Source: Sisyra terminalis
Lineage: Eukaryota; Arthropoda; Insecta; Neuroptera; Sisyridae
Length of the DNA: 64,000 nucleotides
Direction of reading: 5' to 3'
Assembly: GCA_958496175.1 (NCBI GenBank)
Contig: OY292278.1
Location: forward strand, 48,732,001 to 48,796,000
The notes under the pieces are model-generated. The model searched no databases. It was not told the DNA's origin and worked only from the letters and a program-made list of their open reading frames with translations. The position numbers and the translations under genes are program-made. Shown here piece after piece: positions 24,743-37,619 of the stretch. Every line of letters begins with the position of its first letter. The stretch's first letter is position 1.

Positions 24743-27300
24743 ATTATTTTAAGGAAATAATTCGAAACGAATTATTCAACAAAAATATTGACTTTTCTGA
24801 GAAAAATAGGCCTCAATGTTAAATGGGACCGTGGCGCCGTGGCGGGCTTTTTGAATTCATTAGACCCATACAAAAACCGTTTTGGAAGATCCGTATTCAG
24901 GCTTGAAAGTCCCGGATCTAATTTTGTTCAAATCATCAATAATCACATAAGAAATACAAAAACGCCAGACAAAGAACCACCAATCGAGTGGCAACAAAGA
25001 AAGCATATGCGGGCGACAACAGTGAATAACCTCTTCGAAATTATATAAATAACCATATGTGTACATTTCTTTAACATCTTCTTACTTTATCTAAAAAAAA
25101 TTCGCCTCTTCTTTCATTTAATATATCCGAGATCGTGATTGGAATCGACAAGTGTCACTCGTCCATAATTGATCGCAAAAATCGCATTAATAAAAGCACG
25201 CGTACTTTAACATTTACCTTGGGAATTTCCACTTTTACACATGCACGAAATCTCGCAATATTTTCGTGTTACACATGTAGCCTAAAAACCTGGATAGTTC
25301 CTCGAAAAATTTCCCCAAAAAAATCAAAAAAAAAAAAAATTGGAAAATCCAGTAAATATATGGCGTTTGAGAAAAGTTTTTCTCCGAGTACAAGTTTGGA
25401 AAATCTTTCAGGAAAAACCTTTAAGGTTTGTTCGTTTCAAATCGCACGTTTCACGCATTGAAATTTCCCAGAATTACTTTTAAAGTCTTTGAAAAAAATT
25501 TCCGACACCAACGTCAATTCTTTTTTCCCTCGAAAATCATGCAAATGTTCTGATGAAATTTCCAAAGAAACAGTCGATCATCGAAAATTTACCAGGCAAC
25601 CTTGGAATACCTACTAAAAAAAAAACCTCTTTTTTTGCCATTAGAAATTTAGGAAAAACCCCAAAACTCAAAAGTTTCAAGTATTTTTTTTCGGTGATAT
25701 CTCTTTCGTTATTATGATTTCTTCGATGACTCACCAAAAAAACAAAAACATTTAGGTCATAAAATAGATAGCATTTATATCGCAATGGTATGATTGACTA
25801 TAGCAATTAGTTGCAAGAAATCAAAACAACTGAACAACTATTAAAAAAAAAAATGAAAATCAATTAAAAAAATGAAAAACGAGATGAGGTAATATAGAAG
25901 AGATATGAGATAGTGGAAAGATATGATATAATGACACATCTCAACTTGCAAATGATATGACTAAGCGAATTTGTACGGTCCGGCATGTCCGGGGCCCCAT
26001 TTCTGAGCCATGGCCCCCTTTTCACTCTCATTTGTTTCTGGCTGGTGTCATCGCACTTGAAATCAAGAGTGCCCCATAACACTTTTCTTCTTTCTTCTTC
26101 TCTGATCTGCTACATATGGATTTATAATAATATCTGCATACAATTAGTCAGATCGAGGCGCTCGTGACTCATTTTAAAACAATTAATTAGTATTCACTGA
26201 TATGCTCGTTTGTTTTCTTTTTATTTGTTATTGATGTTTAATTGTTTTAAACAATATAAATAAGTCATAACAAATGTTTTTTTTTCTTTCTTTTGTTTAT
26301 GACTTGGGCGGGCTGCGACAATATAGTCGGATGGACAGGAATTCTGGCATCAAACAATTTTGTCCATCGTTCCGAATTGAATCGAATTTGGAATATCCAA
26401 ACACGTGATCGGAATTGGCCGCCACTTAAAGTGCAACAATATCATGACTGATTGACCTAAATTTAAGAAATTTTTGTGGGAGACCACAATTTTATTATTA
26501 TTATTATTTTTATTTTTTTTGGGCTCAGGTCTTTAACACCGCCTTCCCAATTTTGATATCCCAATTTACATATGTACAAAAATGTAACATTAACGACGTG
26601 ATTGTAATTGGCAAATGGGGGTGGGGTGGAGTGGGGTGTTATGTATCCGGAAAAGAATGTGGGTGCCGTGTTTGGAACAACACGCGATGCGGTAATGGGA
26701 TCCAAAAAAAATATTTTTTTGTTTTGGATTTATTGGGGTGTTGAACCCAGAAAATAAAAAAGAAAATTGACTGATGCCCATTTTTTATTTCGATTGATTG
26801 TCTTTTGTTTTGGTGGGTAAACCATTGGTGATTTCCATACAGTCTTTTTTAATAGACTTTGATTAAGGAAAAGAATATGAGTTAATGGTTTTGGATTTTT
26901 TTTTTATTTAAATTTTTAAACGAAGTGTTTTGGTAGTTTCAAAAGCGTCACCAGAAAATTTGCAAGGGGGGGATTATTTGATCAATATTGTAAAAGATTT
27001 AACAAAGAAATCAGGATTTTCAATTACAATTTTATTTTGAAACACCATGGATAAGAGCAGGAGTCGGCAGAAGAGTCGCATAACGAGCCGCATGGAGCTT
27101 TTTGCCCTGATGTTTGCGGCTCTTTGGGCATAAATGGGCATAAATTTTAACTTCATCAGCCTTATAACTTATAAAATAGACCTAATGAGATAAACCTACC
27201 CGAAAAACTTCGATACTCAATTTCTATGATAGTTTGGGTCCTCTCATTTGACAAGCTGTCAACGACCCCTGGGTAAGGATATATATCTCTTACTCAAAAT
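24743..27300. other. Intron 1, no gene recognised
   Basis: Contains an 86-codon open frame at 24788-25048 (plus) without recognisable domains and without a credible splice context, so it is not called. Less AT-rich stretches at 25940-26160 and 26540-26720 are overlapped by frames in several phases. Direct short TTCTTC runs occur near 26085-26105. Confidence 0.45.
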
Positions 27301-27479
27301 TTTTATTCTAGTATTGAAAAACATAAGTTTAAAATTTAAATTCTTCATAGTTGGCACATTTTTTTTCTGTAAGAATAGAATGGCAAAAATTTTAGTTGGT
27401 TTTCTTTGAATTCTTTAGTTAACCAAGGATATATCTAATGAAAAATCTAAAATCATATTTGTAAAGAAAATTAAGCGCT

Positions 27480-28690
27480 CTACAATAAAGGTAACTTCTT
27501 ATTTTTTGATAAGTTCATGTGTTCAAAAGTTATAAGACCTCAAAGTATAATTTACTGAAAATTTAACATTGAAACTGTCTTTTACTACAATTTAATCATA
27601 TTTTTCCTGGAAAACAGTGGGTTACCTATAGGGCATTAATTCTCTTATATATTGGCGACGTTTTGAAACCTTTTGATGATTTTCATTTCAATGGAAGATA
27701 ATTCGGTAGAATGAATGAAAGATCTTTGATGAGAAGATGAAAAAGATTAATTGTTAAATTTTCAGCTGAAAATTTAGATTTAAAATTATTTAAACATACA
27801 TATATTTAATTTAATATATCAATTTTAGTTTTTGAAATTCATCAATAAAAATTTATATGTAAAAATCTAGCTACGCCACTGGTGGAAAGCAAAAAATTTC
27901 CATTTAGAAGCAAGTTTATTAATAACAATGATTTGAATTGATTAATTTTCATATGGAAAATCTAGATGAAAAATATATATGTAATAAATCATGCAATAAA
28001 TCTACTTTAGTTTTTAAAATATATATTTTATAAAAATCTATTTCTATAACCTTATATACAAAAGTCAAACTACGCCACTGATACAAAGCAAAAATTTTCC
28101 ATTTGACATAATACACAAATTTGTAATCAAAGAAAACATAACTTTAAAAATAAAGCTCAATTTCGTTGAAAAAAAACGCAAATTACACAGACCGCACACG
28201 TGCGAAAAACTGCTTTTGTTTTAACTTCTATATCTGGTCAATAAAAAATCATATAAAAAATTAAAAAACATATTTTTGTTGAAAAATTAACTGTCTACAA
28301 AAAATATGTCCTAGTATTTTTTGATATTTCAACTGATTCAAAAGTTATATAACCTCAAAGTTGTACCTACCGAAAATTTGATCTATTGATGAGTATTGCA
28401 TTTAAATTGTTATTTTTTTCAAAAAAAAATGTGATTACTCTTTTTATGTGAATGAAGGAACGGAGTTGCTTCAAAACAACTTTTTTTTAGAATAGGACAA
28501 AACAGAACAAGAAAAAAATGTGCATCATTATAAGAAATCAAAGTATATAGGCTGTATCCTTATTACACAGGCCGCACACGGATAAATTGAGAACCACTTT
28601 GAAATTAAATATCTTTTGAACCAGTAAACTATTGAAAAAAATTTAACACGCTTTTTTTGTCGAATGTTTAATTCTACAAGAATATAATTG
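27480..28690. repeat. Block of diverged direct repeats in intron 1
   Basis: Three segment pairs repeat in the same orientation. CTACGCCACTG with following AAAGCAAAAA..TTTCCATTT lies near 27873 and 28071. The segment with GTTATA(A/T)GACCTCAAAGT-like sequence lies near 27528 and 28344. ATTACACAG(A/G)CCGCACACG lies near 28186 and 28562. Copies are strongly diverged, and the layout suggests decayed transposon arms. Confidence 0.5.
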
Positions 28691-28807
28691 TAGATCCTTT
28701 GTATCACTCATTGTTTGTTAGTTATAAACATCAAAAAATACTAATTATAATTCTTCTCTTAAATCATTATTATGTATGTATGAATATTGGTAGAAAGAGA
28801 AAATAAA

Positions 28808-28883
28808 GATTGTCCCAATTTTTTTTTATTTTCAAATAAATTGCACAATCTGCATAGGGTTGCAATAAGTGCATTAAATCCAT
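28808..28883 (-). mobile_element. 3' end of the short retroposon, reverse orientation
   Basis: About 70 bp match the 3' part of the insertion at 23123-23271 in reverse (TTGCACAATCTGCATAGGGT and GCAATAAGTGCATTAAATCC), with its A-rich tail appearing as the T-run at about 28820. It abuts the half family-A element on its right. Confidence 0.7.
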
Positions 28884-29292
28884 AGAAATGTCGTATAACA
28901 TTTTCTCATAAAATTGATGGCTGCGTCAAAAAATTGAAAAAATATTAAAATTTCTCTTTAGTTCAACGTTGACCTCGAATAACTTTTGAAGGAATAAATA
29001 TATCAAAAGCTTGTACAAGACCTTTTTTGTAGATCGTTCAATTTTCTACAAGAATATACTTTGGCCATTCCGAAATATTGTCACCAACGTGAGCTATAAA
29101 ATTCCAAAGTGCAAGAGAATATTGTACCCATGTTATTTAAATGGAAAATCGAAATTTGCGATGCGGCACCTCTTAATACTTAATATTAAGAGCTTAAACT
29201 TTCACAGGATTTTTTTTTGTCATTCCCAACAATATTTTCGATATAATTAAGAAAAAAAAAATGATCATTCTTTTTGAATCAGTCTAATGTTT
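28884..29292. mobile_element. Foldback element family A, copy A2 (right arm only)
   Basis: Only the right arm is present, from TTTTCTCATAAAATTGATGG at about 28900 to the tip TTTTTGAATCAGTCTAATG near 29283. It includes a slightly enlarged form of the subterminal palindrome at 29169-29191. It lies about 360 bp before exon 2. Confidence 0.85.
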
Positions 29293-29439
29293 ATAGAAAG
29301 AAATATTTTTATTTTGAATAGTACATTGTAATAAACTTAAAAAAACGTCCTGATACTGAGCATCTCTTCTCTGTTGCCATCTTTCCTATTTCAGGAGACA
29401 TTTTATTGGCCGAGACTACTTTCAAAATTGGCCCAACGT

Positions 29440-29575
29440 GAACGTTATTAATACAGAATAGTTGATAAATAAAGTATATTATAAGTTTTTTATGCTGGTT
29501 TCGTTTTTAATTCACATTGCGTCAGGGCCGTAATAACGTTCATCTAGGGCCGCGAGTTTGACACTCCTGCCTCAG
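29440..29575. other. Possible hAT-like MITE end before exon 2
   Basis: GGGCCGCGAGTTTGACACTCC at about 29549-29569 resembles the ends of hAT-type non-autonomous elements (ghost-like 'GGGCCGC...CAC.CCTG'). A possible mate with CAGGAGTCGGCA lies at 27058, in the proper orientation, but no 8-bp duplication matches. Kept as a weak call. Confidence 0.3.
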
Positions 29576-29649
29576 AGTGACAAGAATTCTTCATAATAAA
29601 GTTTTAATATATTTAGTTATAACTTCTTGTTTTTTTTTTGACTCTTTAG

Positions 29650-29847
29650 ATTCGATATACGGGATATCGAGATCGTCCACAAGAGGAACGTCAGGTCCGG
29701 TTTCAAAACGCATGCCGCGAGGGGCACACGGAAATTGCATTCGCGGCGACCGGAACAAATTTGCAGCTCGTGTTTGCACCGGCCGCTTCCAACGGCTACG
29801 CAACACCCACCGAACGTGAATGCGATTTCGACAAAGAACACGGAAAG
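29650..29847 (+). CDS. Bgb: Core-binding factor beta subunit, second coding exon
   Basis: Encodes residues 60-125 in phase 0. The acceptor is TCTTTAG at 29643-29649 and the donor AAG|GTACGT at 29847/29848. It opens IRYTGYRDRPQEERQVRFQN, then ACREGHTEIAFAATGTNLQL and VFAP, which is the beta-barrel core of the CBF-beta fold, and ends DFDKEHGK. It corresponds to human residues 27-94. The glycine equivalent to human G61, part of the Runt-domain contact, is kept. The position of human Q67, another contact, is valine. The stretch after VFAP (AASNGYATPTERE) aligns with the variable loop of the vertebrate protein. Confidence 0.96.
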
Positions 29848-30479
29848 GTACGTGGAAAATTTCCCTTCTTCTCGGAAAAATTCAATTTACATACTATACC
29901 CAACAACACACTACTGGGAACGATGAATTGGTATACGATATACGGAGAGAGCTTTTGTCGAGCTTTTGTCGACATTTGAATCACAAACGAGATGAGGAAG
30001 TTGTTAGAAAATCCGTTTTTATCTCTTTCGTGTCTATAGACAGTCCAATTCAGTTTATGTTTCCTGCTAAATGGGAATTGTGATGAGGAGGGACTGGCTT
30101 TTGTCAGTCGAGGCCTTTTCTCTTCTTTTCTCTTCTTTTTTCACTGCGTTCTAATGAATGAAAGAAACGAACGTTGTGTATTATATGACTACTGGAATTG
30201 AAACGAATGCGGATGATTAAAACGATATTTTTGCTCGCTACCTATTTTCGATGTAATCTCTGGGATTACGATAAAGTCACGGGGGTCAGAGACATTATCG
30301 TTACGTAAATTGTTGCTCATAGACTTTCATAATGCACTTCAAAAGCATAATTCGACTTTAAATGATAAAACAGTGAGATTTAATGAGGAAAAATTGTTCT
30401 TCTATAATTTGAAATAACGCATATTTTTCTCATTTTCGCAAAAAAAAATTAAGAATTTCAATCTTAAACACGGTGAAAT

Positions 30480-33150
30480 TTTTGAAGCTTTAACTCTTTT
30501 CTACATCTCGTAAAACTGTAGGTAAAATAAAGAAAAATAATATAGTTAAATTATAATACAAAGAAATGCCTATTGCATAAGATTTAGAAGTTTTTGTCAG
30601 AAACACAATAAGTGTTATGGCACACTACTTCATCCTGGATATAAATTCCATTATTAACCTTAAAAAAAATCCTAATAATTTTCCTAATTACATTATTGTA
30701 CTTATGTAACTTATTATTTCACTTTTGCTTACGCTTGTCAGTATGGGGAAGGAAATGCAAGAGGAAAATGAGAAAAAAATATATTCTTAACACATTGAAA
30801 TTCTTCACTAAACTATTCCAAGAAAAATATTTTTTATCAACCTTTGATAACAGAATTACTGGGGACCCGACAGCGTTTTTTCTAGTTGCTAGTTGAGGTA
30901 CACTATCTTATTCTGGATTTAAATACCAATAATCCCAAAAAAAAAAATAATTCGACAAATAAGATTTGTCCATGATTTTCTTAATCACAATATTATACTT
31001 ATTAAATTTATCATTTCACTTTTACTCACGCTTGCCAATATGGGGAAGGAATTGTAAGAGGAAAATGAAAAAAAAAATATATCCTTAACACATTGAAATT
31101 CATCACTAAACTATTCCAAGAAAATTATTTTTTCTCAATCTTCGATAACAGAGTTAATTCTATGAAAATGAGGCATTTTCCTCCCCGCTTTTCTCTCTTG
31201 CCTCGCTTCCGTATCTTGCTCGAAATATTGCTATAAAATTCCATGTCCACTTTTCAAATGCACTAAATTTCTTAACTATTCTCAATCTGATTAATTACTG
31301 AAATTTTATTGGAATTTTCCAGACTTTCTAAATAAGAGTATGGAAAAGAAGGAATAGCTTGCTATACATTTTGCTACCGAATTTTCAGAAAAATGACTCT
31401 TGGGGGGAAAAAATATTAGATTTTGGTTTAATATTTGATAGAGTTGAACTTTTCTATCAAGGCTTATAATTTACACAGGTAGCTCCATTAGAAAAAAAAA
31501 TATAACGTCGAAGAATTTTGAAATTCCAATCAGTCTGAAGATATGTACGAATTTCTTCTGGATACGTCACGTAGCGCATGAGGCCACCTGTGTATTTTAT
31601 AAACCTTGCTTTTCTATGAGGTATCCAAGTGCAATTGTGGTATTTCCGTGGATCGGAACCATTAAATTTAACTCTCTTATCTCGTAAAATTGTAGGCAAA
31701 ATAAAGAACAATAATATAGTTAAATTATAATACAAAGAAAGGCCTATTGTAAAAGTTTTATAAGTTTTTGTCAAGAAGCACAATAAGTATTGAGGTACAC
31801 TACTTCATCCTGGATATAAATGCCATTATTATCCTTAAAAAAATTAATTTGATATATAAGTTTGTTCACGATTTTCCTAATCACATTATTATACTTATGT
31901 AACTTATTATTGCACTTTTCCTCACGCTTGTCAGTATGGGGAAGAAAATGTAAAAGGAAAATGAAAAAAAATATATTCTTAACACATTGAAATTCTTCAC
32001 TGAACTATTCCAAGAAAATATTTTTTTCTCAATCTCAGATAGAAGGACCAGTCTTGGGCCAATGATTTCAAATGATACATATAATTGTTTAAATAATTTT
32101 TTGCCTAGATTCTAAATTTTCTGGCCACACATCATACAATTAGAGTCTTCGTGTATAATTAAGTTGCTTTTTATCGTCAACAGCAATAATTTGATCTTTC
32201 TTTCCTTCTGCGTAATTTCCAAAATACTTTTTATTATTTCAAAACTCCGCCAATATATGAAAGAATTAAAAAGGAGCCCCCAAAAGCTGGGGACCCGAAA
32301 GCGTTTTTTCTAGTCGCTTGTTGAGGTACACTATCTAAATCTGGATTTAAATAGCAATAATCCTAAAAAAAATAATTCGACAAATAAGATTTGTTCATGA
32401 TTTTCTTAATCACAATATTATACTAATTAAATTTATCATTTCACTTTTGCTCACGCTTGCCAATATGGGGAAGGAAATGTAAGAGGAAAATGAAAAAAAA
32501 TAAATATATTCTTAACACATTGAAGTTCTTCACTAAACTATTCCAAGAAAATGATTTTTTCTCAATTTCAGATAACTGAGTTAATTCTACGAAAATGAGG
32601 CAGTTTCCTCCCCCTTTTTCCTCTTGCCTCGCTTACGTATCTTCCTCGAAATATTGCTATAAAATTTCATGTCCACTTTTCAAATGCACTAAATTTCTTA
32701 ACTTGTCTCAACCTTAATTACTTTAATACTGAATTATTAATACTGATTAATTTTAATACTGATTAATTACTGATATATTATTGGAATTTTCCAGCCTTTC
32801 TAAATAAAAGTATGGAAAAGGAGGAACAGCTTGCTATAAATTGTCAGAAAAATGACTCTTGGGGGAAAAAAGATTAAATTTTGGTTTAGTATTTGATAGA
32901 GTATTTTGATTTGTGTCATTCCAATTAATTGGGTGAGGTAAAGGGGATAGTTGCATTTTTTAGAAATTCCAAGAAATGAATTATGAGGTGTCCAAGTGCA
33001 ACTTTGGTATTCCCGTGAATCGGAACTATTAAATTTAATTCTTTTCTTCATCTCGTAAAATTGTAGATAAAATAAAGAAAAATAATATAATTAAATTATA
33101 ATACAAAGAAAAGTCTATTGCATAAGATTTATAAGTTTTAGTCAAGAGAT
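30480..33150. repeat. Family-C repeat array, second block (about four partial or full units)
   Basis: The same unit as at 21620-23610. Marker CACTTTTGCT(T/C)ACGCTTG..A.TATGGGGAAGG-type sequence is at about 30721, 31018, 31914 and 32442, and GTTGAGGTACACTATC-type at about 30893, 31791 and 32323. The pentanucleotide duplication TTTTAATACTGATTAA occurs near 32740-32765. Units are truncated at different points, so spacing is irregular (about 276, 898 and 532 bp). One unit carries MITE copy 2. Confidence 0.85.
31458..31608. mobile_element. MITE with 9-bp target duplication, copy 2
   Basis: CAAGGCTTATAATTTACACA to TGTGTATTTTATAAACCTTG, 151 bp, flanked by CTTTTCTAT at 31449-31457 and 31609-31617. 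Same family, orientation and position within the family-C unit as copy 1 at 23380-23533, but with a different duplication sequence. Confidence 0.85.
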
Positions 33151-36100
33151 TTCAATGCTTGTTTCAACCGAATTAATTTTTTTAAATTAAGAATTCGTTG
33201 ATCAAAATTGGTTTAGTATATTTCCTGTTAGAGTAAAATATAGATCCTTTATGGTATTTTCTTTTACAAAGAATTAGTGGTTCAAAAAAAAAATGATCTT
33301 TTTATATCATAAACTTTTTGTTCACCCAAAAGATATTTGGGCTTTAAACATTCTTGACACGGAAGTCTTTGAAATAATTTCCAAATTACTGTTATTAGTA
33401 TAATTTTTGGTTTTGTTACTCCAACCACAACAATGCATAATGCAATAAAAAGGATTTCCAATTCCTTTTCAATCGATCCCAATATACAAAGACAATTCGA
33501 AACGCAAATGGCAAATGTTCATATCCTCCAGGACATTTAACGGTACTCCAGTATCCTCGAAAACGCAACCGTTATATTATTCAATTCTTCAAACAGTCCA
33601 TTATGTCCTACAACAATTGGGGTCAAATCTCTCCTGAAATTTCCTGATTTCTGCTGTCTTAATATATTTTTTTTGCCTTTGATACTATTGTAAATCAATT
33701 GAGACATGTTGACATGCGATAAGTAGCCAAACGAATCAAATTATTTCGGCTTGAGTTAACATTGAGCGCCTTTTTTCCTCCAAAAAAAAAAAAAAAATCA
33801 ATCAAGCCTGTCATCGATTGGCAATAATAGATTTGATCATTTGGAACATTTTTTCTGATATTTCTATTAGAAATTACCATTTTTTTTCTTTTTGGATCGA
33901 AAAAAAATATATGTAACGGTGTTTCAATTCAGTCGTTCAGTACAAAATGGCCGATGAATTACGTCATCGTTTCAAAGCCTGCTATTTATTTACAATTGCT
34001 ATATAAAGGACATCATAAAGAGATCCCTCTTCATATATTTCATATACCCATACATATATATAAATTCTCGACATAAGTGCGTAAACAACCCCTCACTATG
34101 TTAAAAGTGAGCTCCACTTTATATTCACAATATAAAAAGCCACCCCTTCATCCCTTTTTTTCCATTCATTCGATTCATTGTATCAAAGTCCAGTTTTTCG
34201 AAGGGCCAATTAGACACGCCCGAATTTTTCCCGTTTCAATTGAAATCGATACATTTTTTTTGTTTCTTTCGAAAAATCCCTTGAAATTATTCGCTGCAGG
34301 ACCGGAATACATACCGGATGAGCTTTTGGGGTAGTTCAAAGGGGTGGCCTATACAATACAAACGAGGCTTAAATACGCACGTATTTCCTACGAAAATCCC
34401 TTTGCTGGCCATTTGTTAAATTTTATGGCTAATTTACAAAAGAGCCTATGATGCAACACGACAATTTGGTCAACATGTGTCCAATTGGTGCCACAAAAGA
34501 TTCTCGAATAAAGAGCCCAAATTCGTGATAATTAGCCCCGAAATTAACGACAAAAGTGTTGAAAAATTCCAAACAAATTCGAATTTAATTCCATCACTAT
34601 TTCTCCTCTTCTGTGACACAAACATCTGTTTTTCGAGAGCTACTTTCGCCCCGATAAATTACGTCGAATCGGGAAACAAGAACAAGAAATGTTTGAGAAG
34701 CACGAGCCAACATTTCCATATTTCATCCGTTAAAAATAAATCATTAAACATCCCCTTAAAAGCCTGGCAAACTTGAACACTTAAAAGTTTTCCTCTTAAA
34801 CAAGTCGTCAATGATAAAGGTTCAATATTTCATGATTTTGTGCGGAAAAAACTTCTACGAGGGTTGTTAAGAGAGAATAAGGGTTGTAACATCGTTATTT
34901 CGATTAACGATTGAATAACGCCGTAATTACTCGAAACGGTGGAAATTAACATGGGAAGAGGGATAGAACATGGTGGGCAATTTCTTAAGAACGTGCTTCA
35001 AGATTAATGGCTTTAGCAGAGGATTTAGCGTTGCTTTTTTGTTTTACAAACAAATGAGAAACGAGTGACAAAAGAAGGATGACTCCCAAGTCAATTCCCA
35101 TTAATTACAGCCAAACAAAAAGGGAACGTACTTCCTCAAATCTTATGAAGAGAGTTTATGAATATATTTGGTGTGTGGGCCTCAGGCCTCTTCGGCCTAA
35201 TCGTAGGAAATTTAGGTAATTTTAAACATTTTGGAACGATTAGGAGAATGAAAGGGCATGGGGTAATTTTGGGGCCGTCATTTCAATGGACCACCACCGT
35301 CTGGCCATTTTCGGGTGCCATATGTTAAGTTTTTTCTTCGGGGTTTTTTTTTTCCTCGATCTTACTACATTTAAGTGTTTAGTTCCGATTTCGTGCGGCT
35401 AATTGATCGTTTTATTGGACCTCGAAGGCATGTAGAACATATTTTTGAAGATCTTCTTTTCAATGGATATGTGGAGCTTTGAAGAGGCCTCTTAGCAGTT
35501 TACGAGTCAAGTTGTACGGTCTTACAAAAAATAATTTACCAATGCAATTTTTGGAAACTTCTTGAAAAATCAATGAAATTTTTTTTGAATTTTAACTTAT
35601 GCATTCGAAGAACTATGTTTTTCCTCGTAATAGAACAAATAGTAGAAATTAAGCTGGTGAAAGTTCCAATTTTTTTAAGTCCCTTTGTGACTAAGTTCTT
35701 TAATCTTTCTCCTAGATACCAAAGTAAAAACTTTTTTAGCCGAACCGACAGTTTAGACTAATTTTCTTTCGAGGAAGGGGGTGGGTGGGTAAAAATAATC
35801 ATCTGAAACCCAAACCAAGAAATAATTGCTCCCAATTTGGTTTTGGAAACTCAAAACTATGATATTTCTATCGTATAGTTTCCAGGTTTCAAAAGCATCT
35901 CCTTACCCACCTCTTTACCCAAGCTTGCCTATTTGGCCTTTGGTTATTTTGATAAACTCATAAAAACTGTCAATGATTTTTTTTTTGAAATTTGAGAATC
36001 AATCAAATACTTAGAAGAAAAATCAAATGATTAAAGATCTTTGATTTGATCCATAACAGCTGAAGATACTCCAGTGAGTTAATTAGAAATGCATCGCCCT

Positions 36101-36236
36101 GAGAAAATCAAAGTTTCTAACCAAATATGGGGAAAGGGCTTAATTTTTTTATTTTTTTTCCTTTAGATTTGATTGATGAAAATGATACCCAATTTACTGG
36201 AAATAAGGAGGGGGGTATATAAAAATGTGTCCTCTA
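33151..36236. other. Intron 2, mostly single-copy sequence, no gene recognised
   Basis: The stretch from about 33930 to 35500 is less AT-rich than its surroundings, shows no repeat matching the rest of the window, and lacks coding frames with family motifs. The frames at 34077-34334 and 34477-34776 are open but show no domain. Candidate regulatory DNA by composition only. Confidence 0.45.
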
Positions 36237-36422
36237 GATTAGGAGTATCCAACATAATTTTGTGGGGGGCCAGATTTAAAATTTTTATTCCTACAACAGA
36301 CCCAAGGATCTAATGTTCATTAGTAAAGCAATAGTAATAATTTTACATAAATGTCTTAAAATTTAACATATTTGCAGGCCGGATGAAAAGTCTTCGTGGG
36401 TTGTTATTGGAAAGCCCTGCTT
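36237..36422. mobile_element. Possible hAT-type MITE remnant
   Basis: AGGAGTATCCAAC...GGGGGGCCAGATTT on the left and GCAGGCCGGATG...TTGGAAAGCCCTG on the right form imperfect inverted ends of the kind seen in hAT MITEs. No clear 8-bp duplication was found. Confidence 0.4.
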
Positions 36423-37619
36423 TATATGGAATAGGGTATATATATCAATTTTTCAAGCGGATATCAAAAATAAGATACATAAAATCCAAAGAAAATTGTT
36501 CCCAATAAATCGGATATTTCCGTTGTGAAAATTTAAAATTTCAAGAAATAGTCAATGGGTGGAAACTACCCTTCTTGTCAGGAAAACAAAACAGGCATGA
36601 TTCTCAACTTCTTTACTATTTTCACATGCAAAATAGAATTATTCGTCTTTGAAGGCAAATTAGCAGAAATTGAAATAATAAATTGGTATTTATTATAAAA
36701 AAACCATTAGCGAAATATCCAATAAAGTTAGACCTAAGGGTAGAATTTACCCTTTGAAGTTCCATAAATTTTTATTTTGAATATTTTATAAAATCAACCC
36801 TATTTTCTTTTCTTGTTTAACGAAACAAAATTTCAAAAATTTTGTTACATAATATCAATTGCTATGAACAAGCGGTTGGGGATGGGGATGAACTTAACTA
36901 CCTAGGAACTCACAACATAGTAATGCCTGAATTTTGGTTACCATAAATTTGTTTTGTTGTCCAAAATTTATGTTTAAATAATAAAAACCTTAGAACCATT
37001 TTTTTCTTCAATCTTTCATTTTTTTTTTGTACATTAAGGGTAAATTTTGAAAAAAAAAATGTAAAGGAATATATTTTACCCTTTCATTTTCACCAAACTT
37101 CAACCCTATATTCTTCAATCATTGGGTGTAGTAGCAAAATTTCAAACATGCTTAACAATTATTATAGAAAACTAATTACTGATCTTGGCTCCACCAATTA
37201 ACAAAATGACGGGGGATGAGAGCTGAAATTTGCTTCCCAGAATTCTAAAATGATAAAGTCTTAAACTTCATTACTCTAAGTTTACTTAATTGTTCATAAT
37301 TTTATTTTTATACATAAAAAACTGAAAAATTATTTTCATCCCCATTTCCAGCCTTAATTTTTTGAAATTTTCTGTGATTCTTGTAAATTAAGGGATGATT
37401 TGAAATTATAAAATAAAGAAAAATAGAATTTGAAGGCGAAATCCAGAAAAAATACGGTTTCATTTATATCCTAATTGCAAACTTATGTATGCTTATACCT
37501 ACAAGAATTTAATATCCATGCATTGAAATCTCCTTGTAAAAATTGGATCTTCTGAATGAAATTTGGTCGGTGTCTAGAAAATATTATTTGGACCTTGTAC
37601 AAAATAGTACTTGAGACCA
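36423..37619. other. Intron 2, AT-rich, nothing recognised
   Basis: No repeat with another part of the window and no family motif in either strand's short frames. Confidence 0.4.

Larger units (their letters stand above)
16404..29649 (+). other. Intron 1 of the CBF-beta gene (13,246 bp)
   Basis: Donor GTAACC at 16404. The acceptor is a T-rich run then CTCTTTAG at 29642-29649. Reading from exon 1 straight into the intron gives no family match, whereas joining exon 1 to exon 2 restores the conserved block. The intron is mostly repeat: a 1.87-kb palindrome, a family-C array with nested insertions, a D element and half of a family-A element. Small unassigned exons cannot be excluded. Confidence 0.9.

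Noticed and set aside
24788..25048. 86-codon open frame with relatively balanced composition on the plus strand
   Set aside because: No family recognised and no clear acceptor or donor. Worth a transcript check but not called.
27058..29572. 2.5-kb hAT element between CAGGAGTCGG and CACTCCTG
   Set aside because: Ends are short and imperfect, flanks do not match, and the interior is explained by other repeats.
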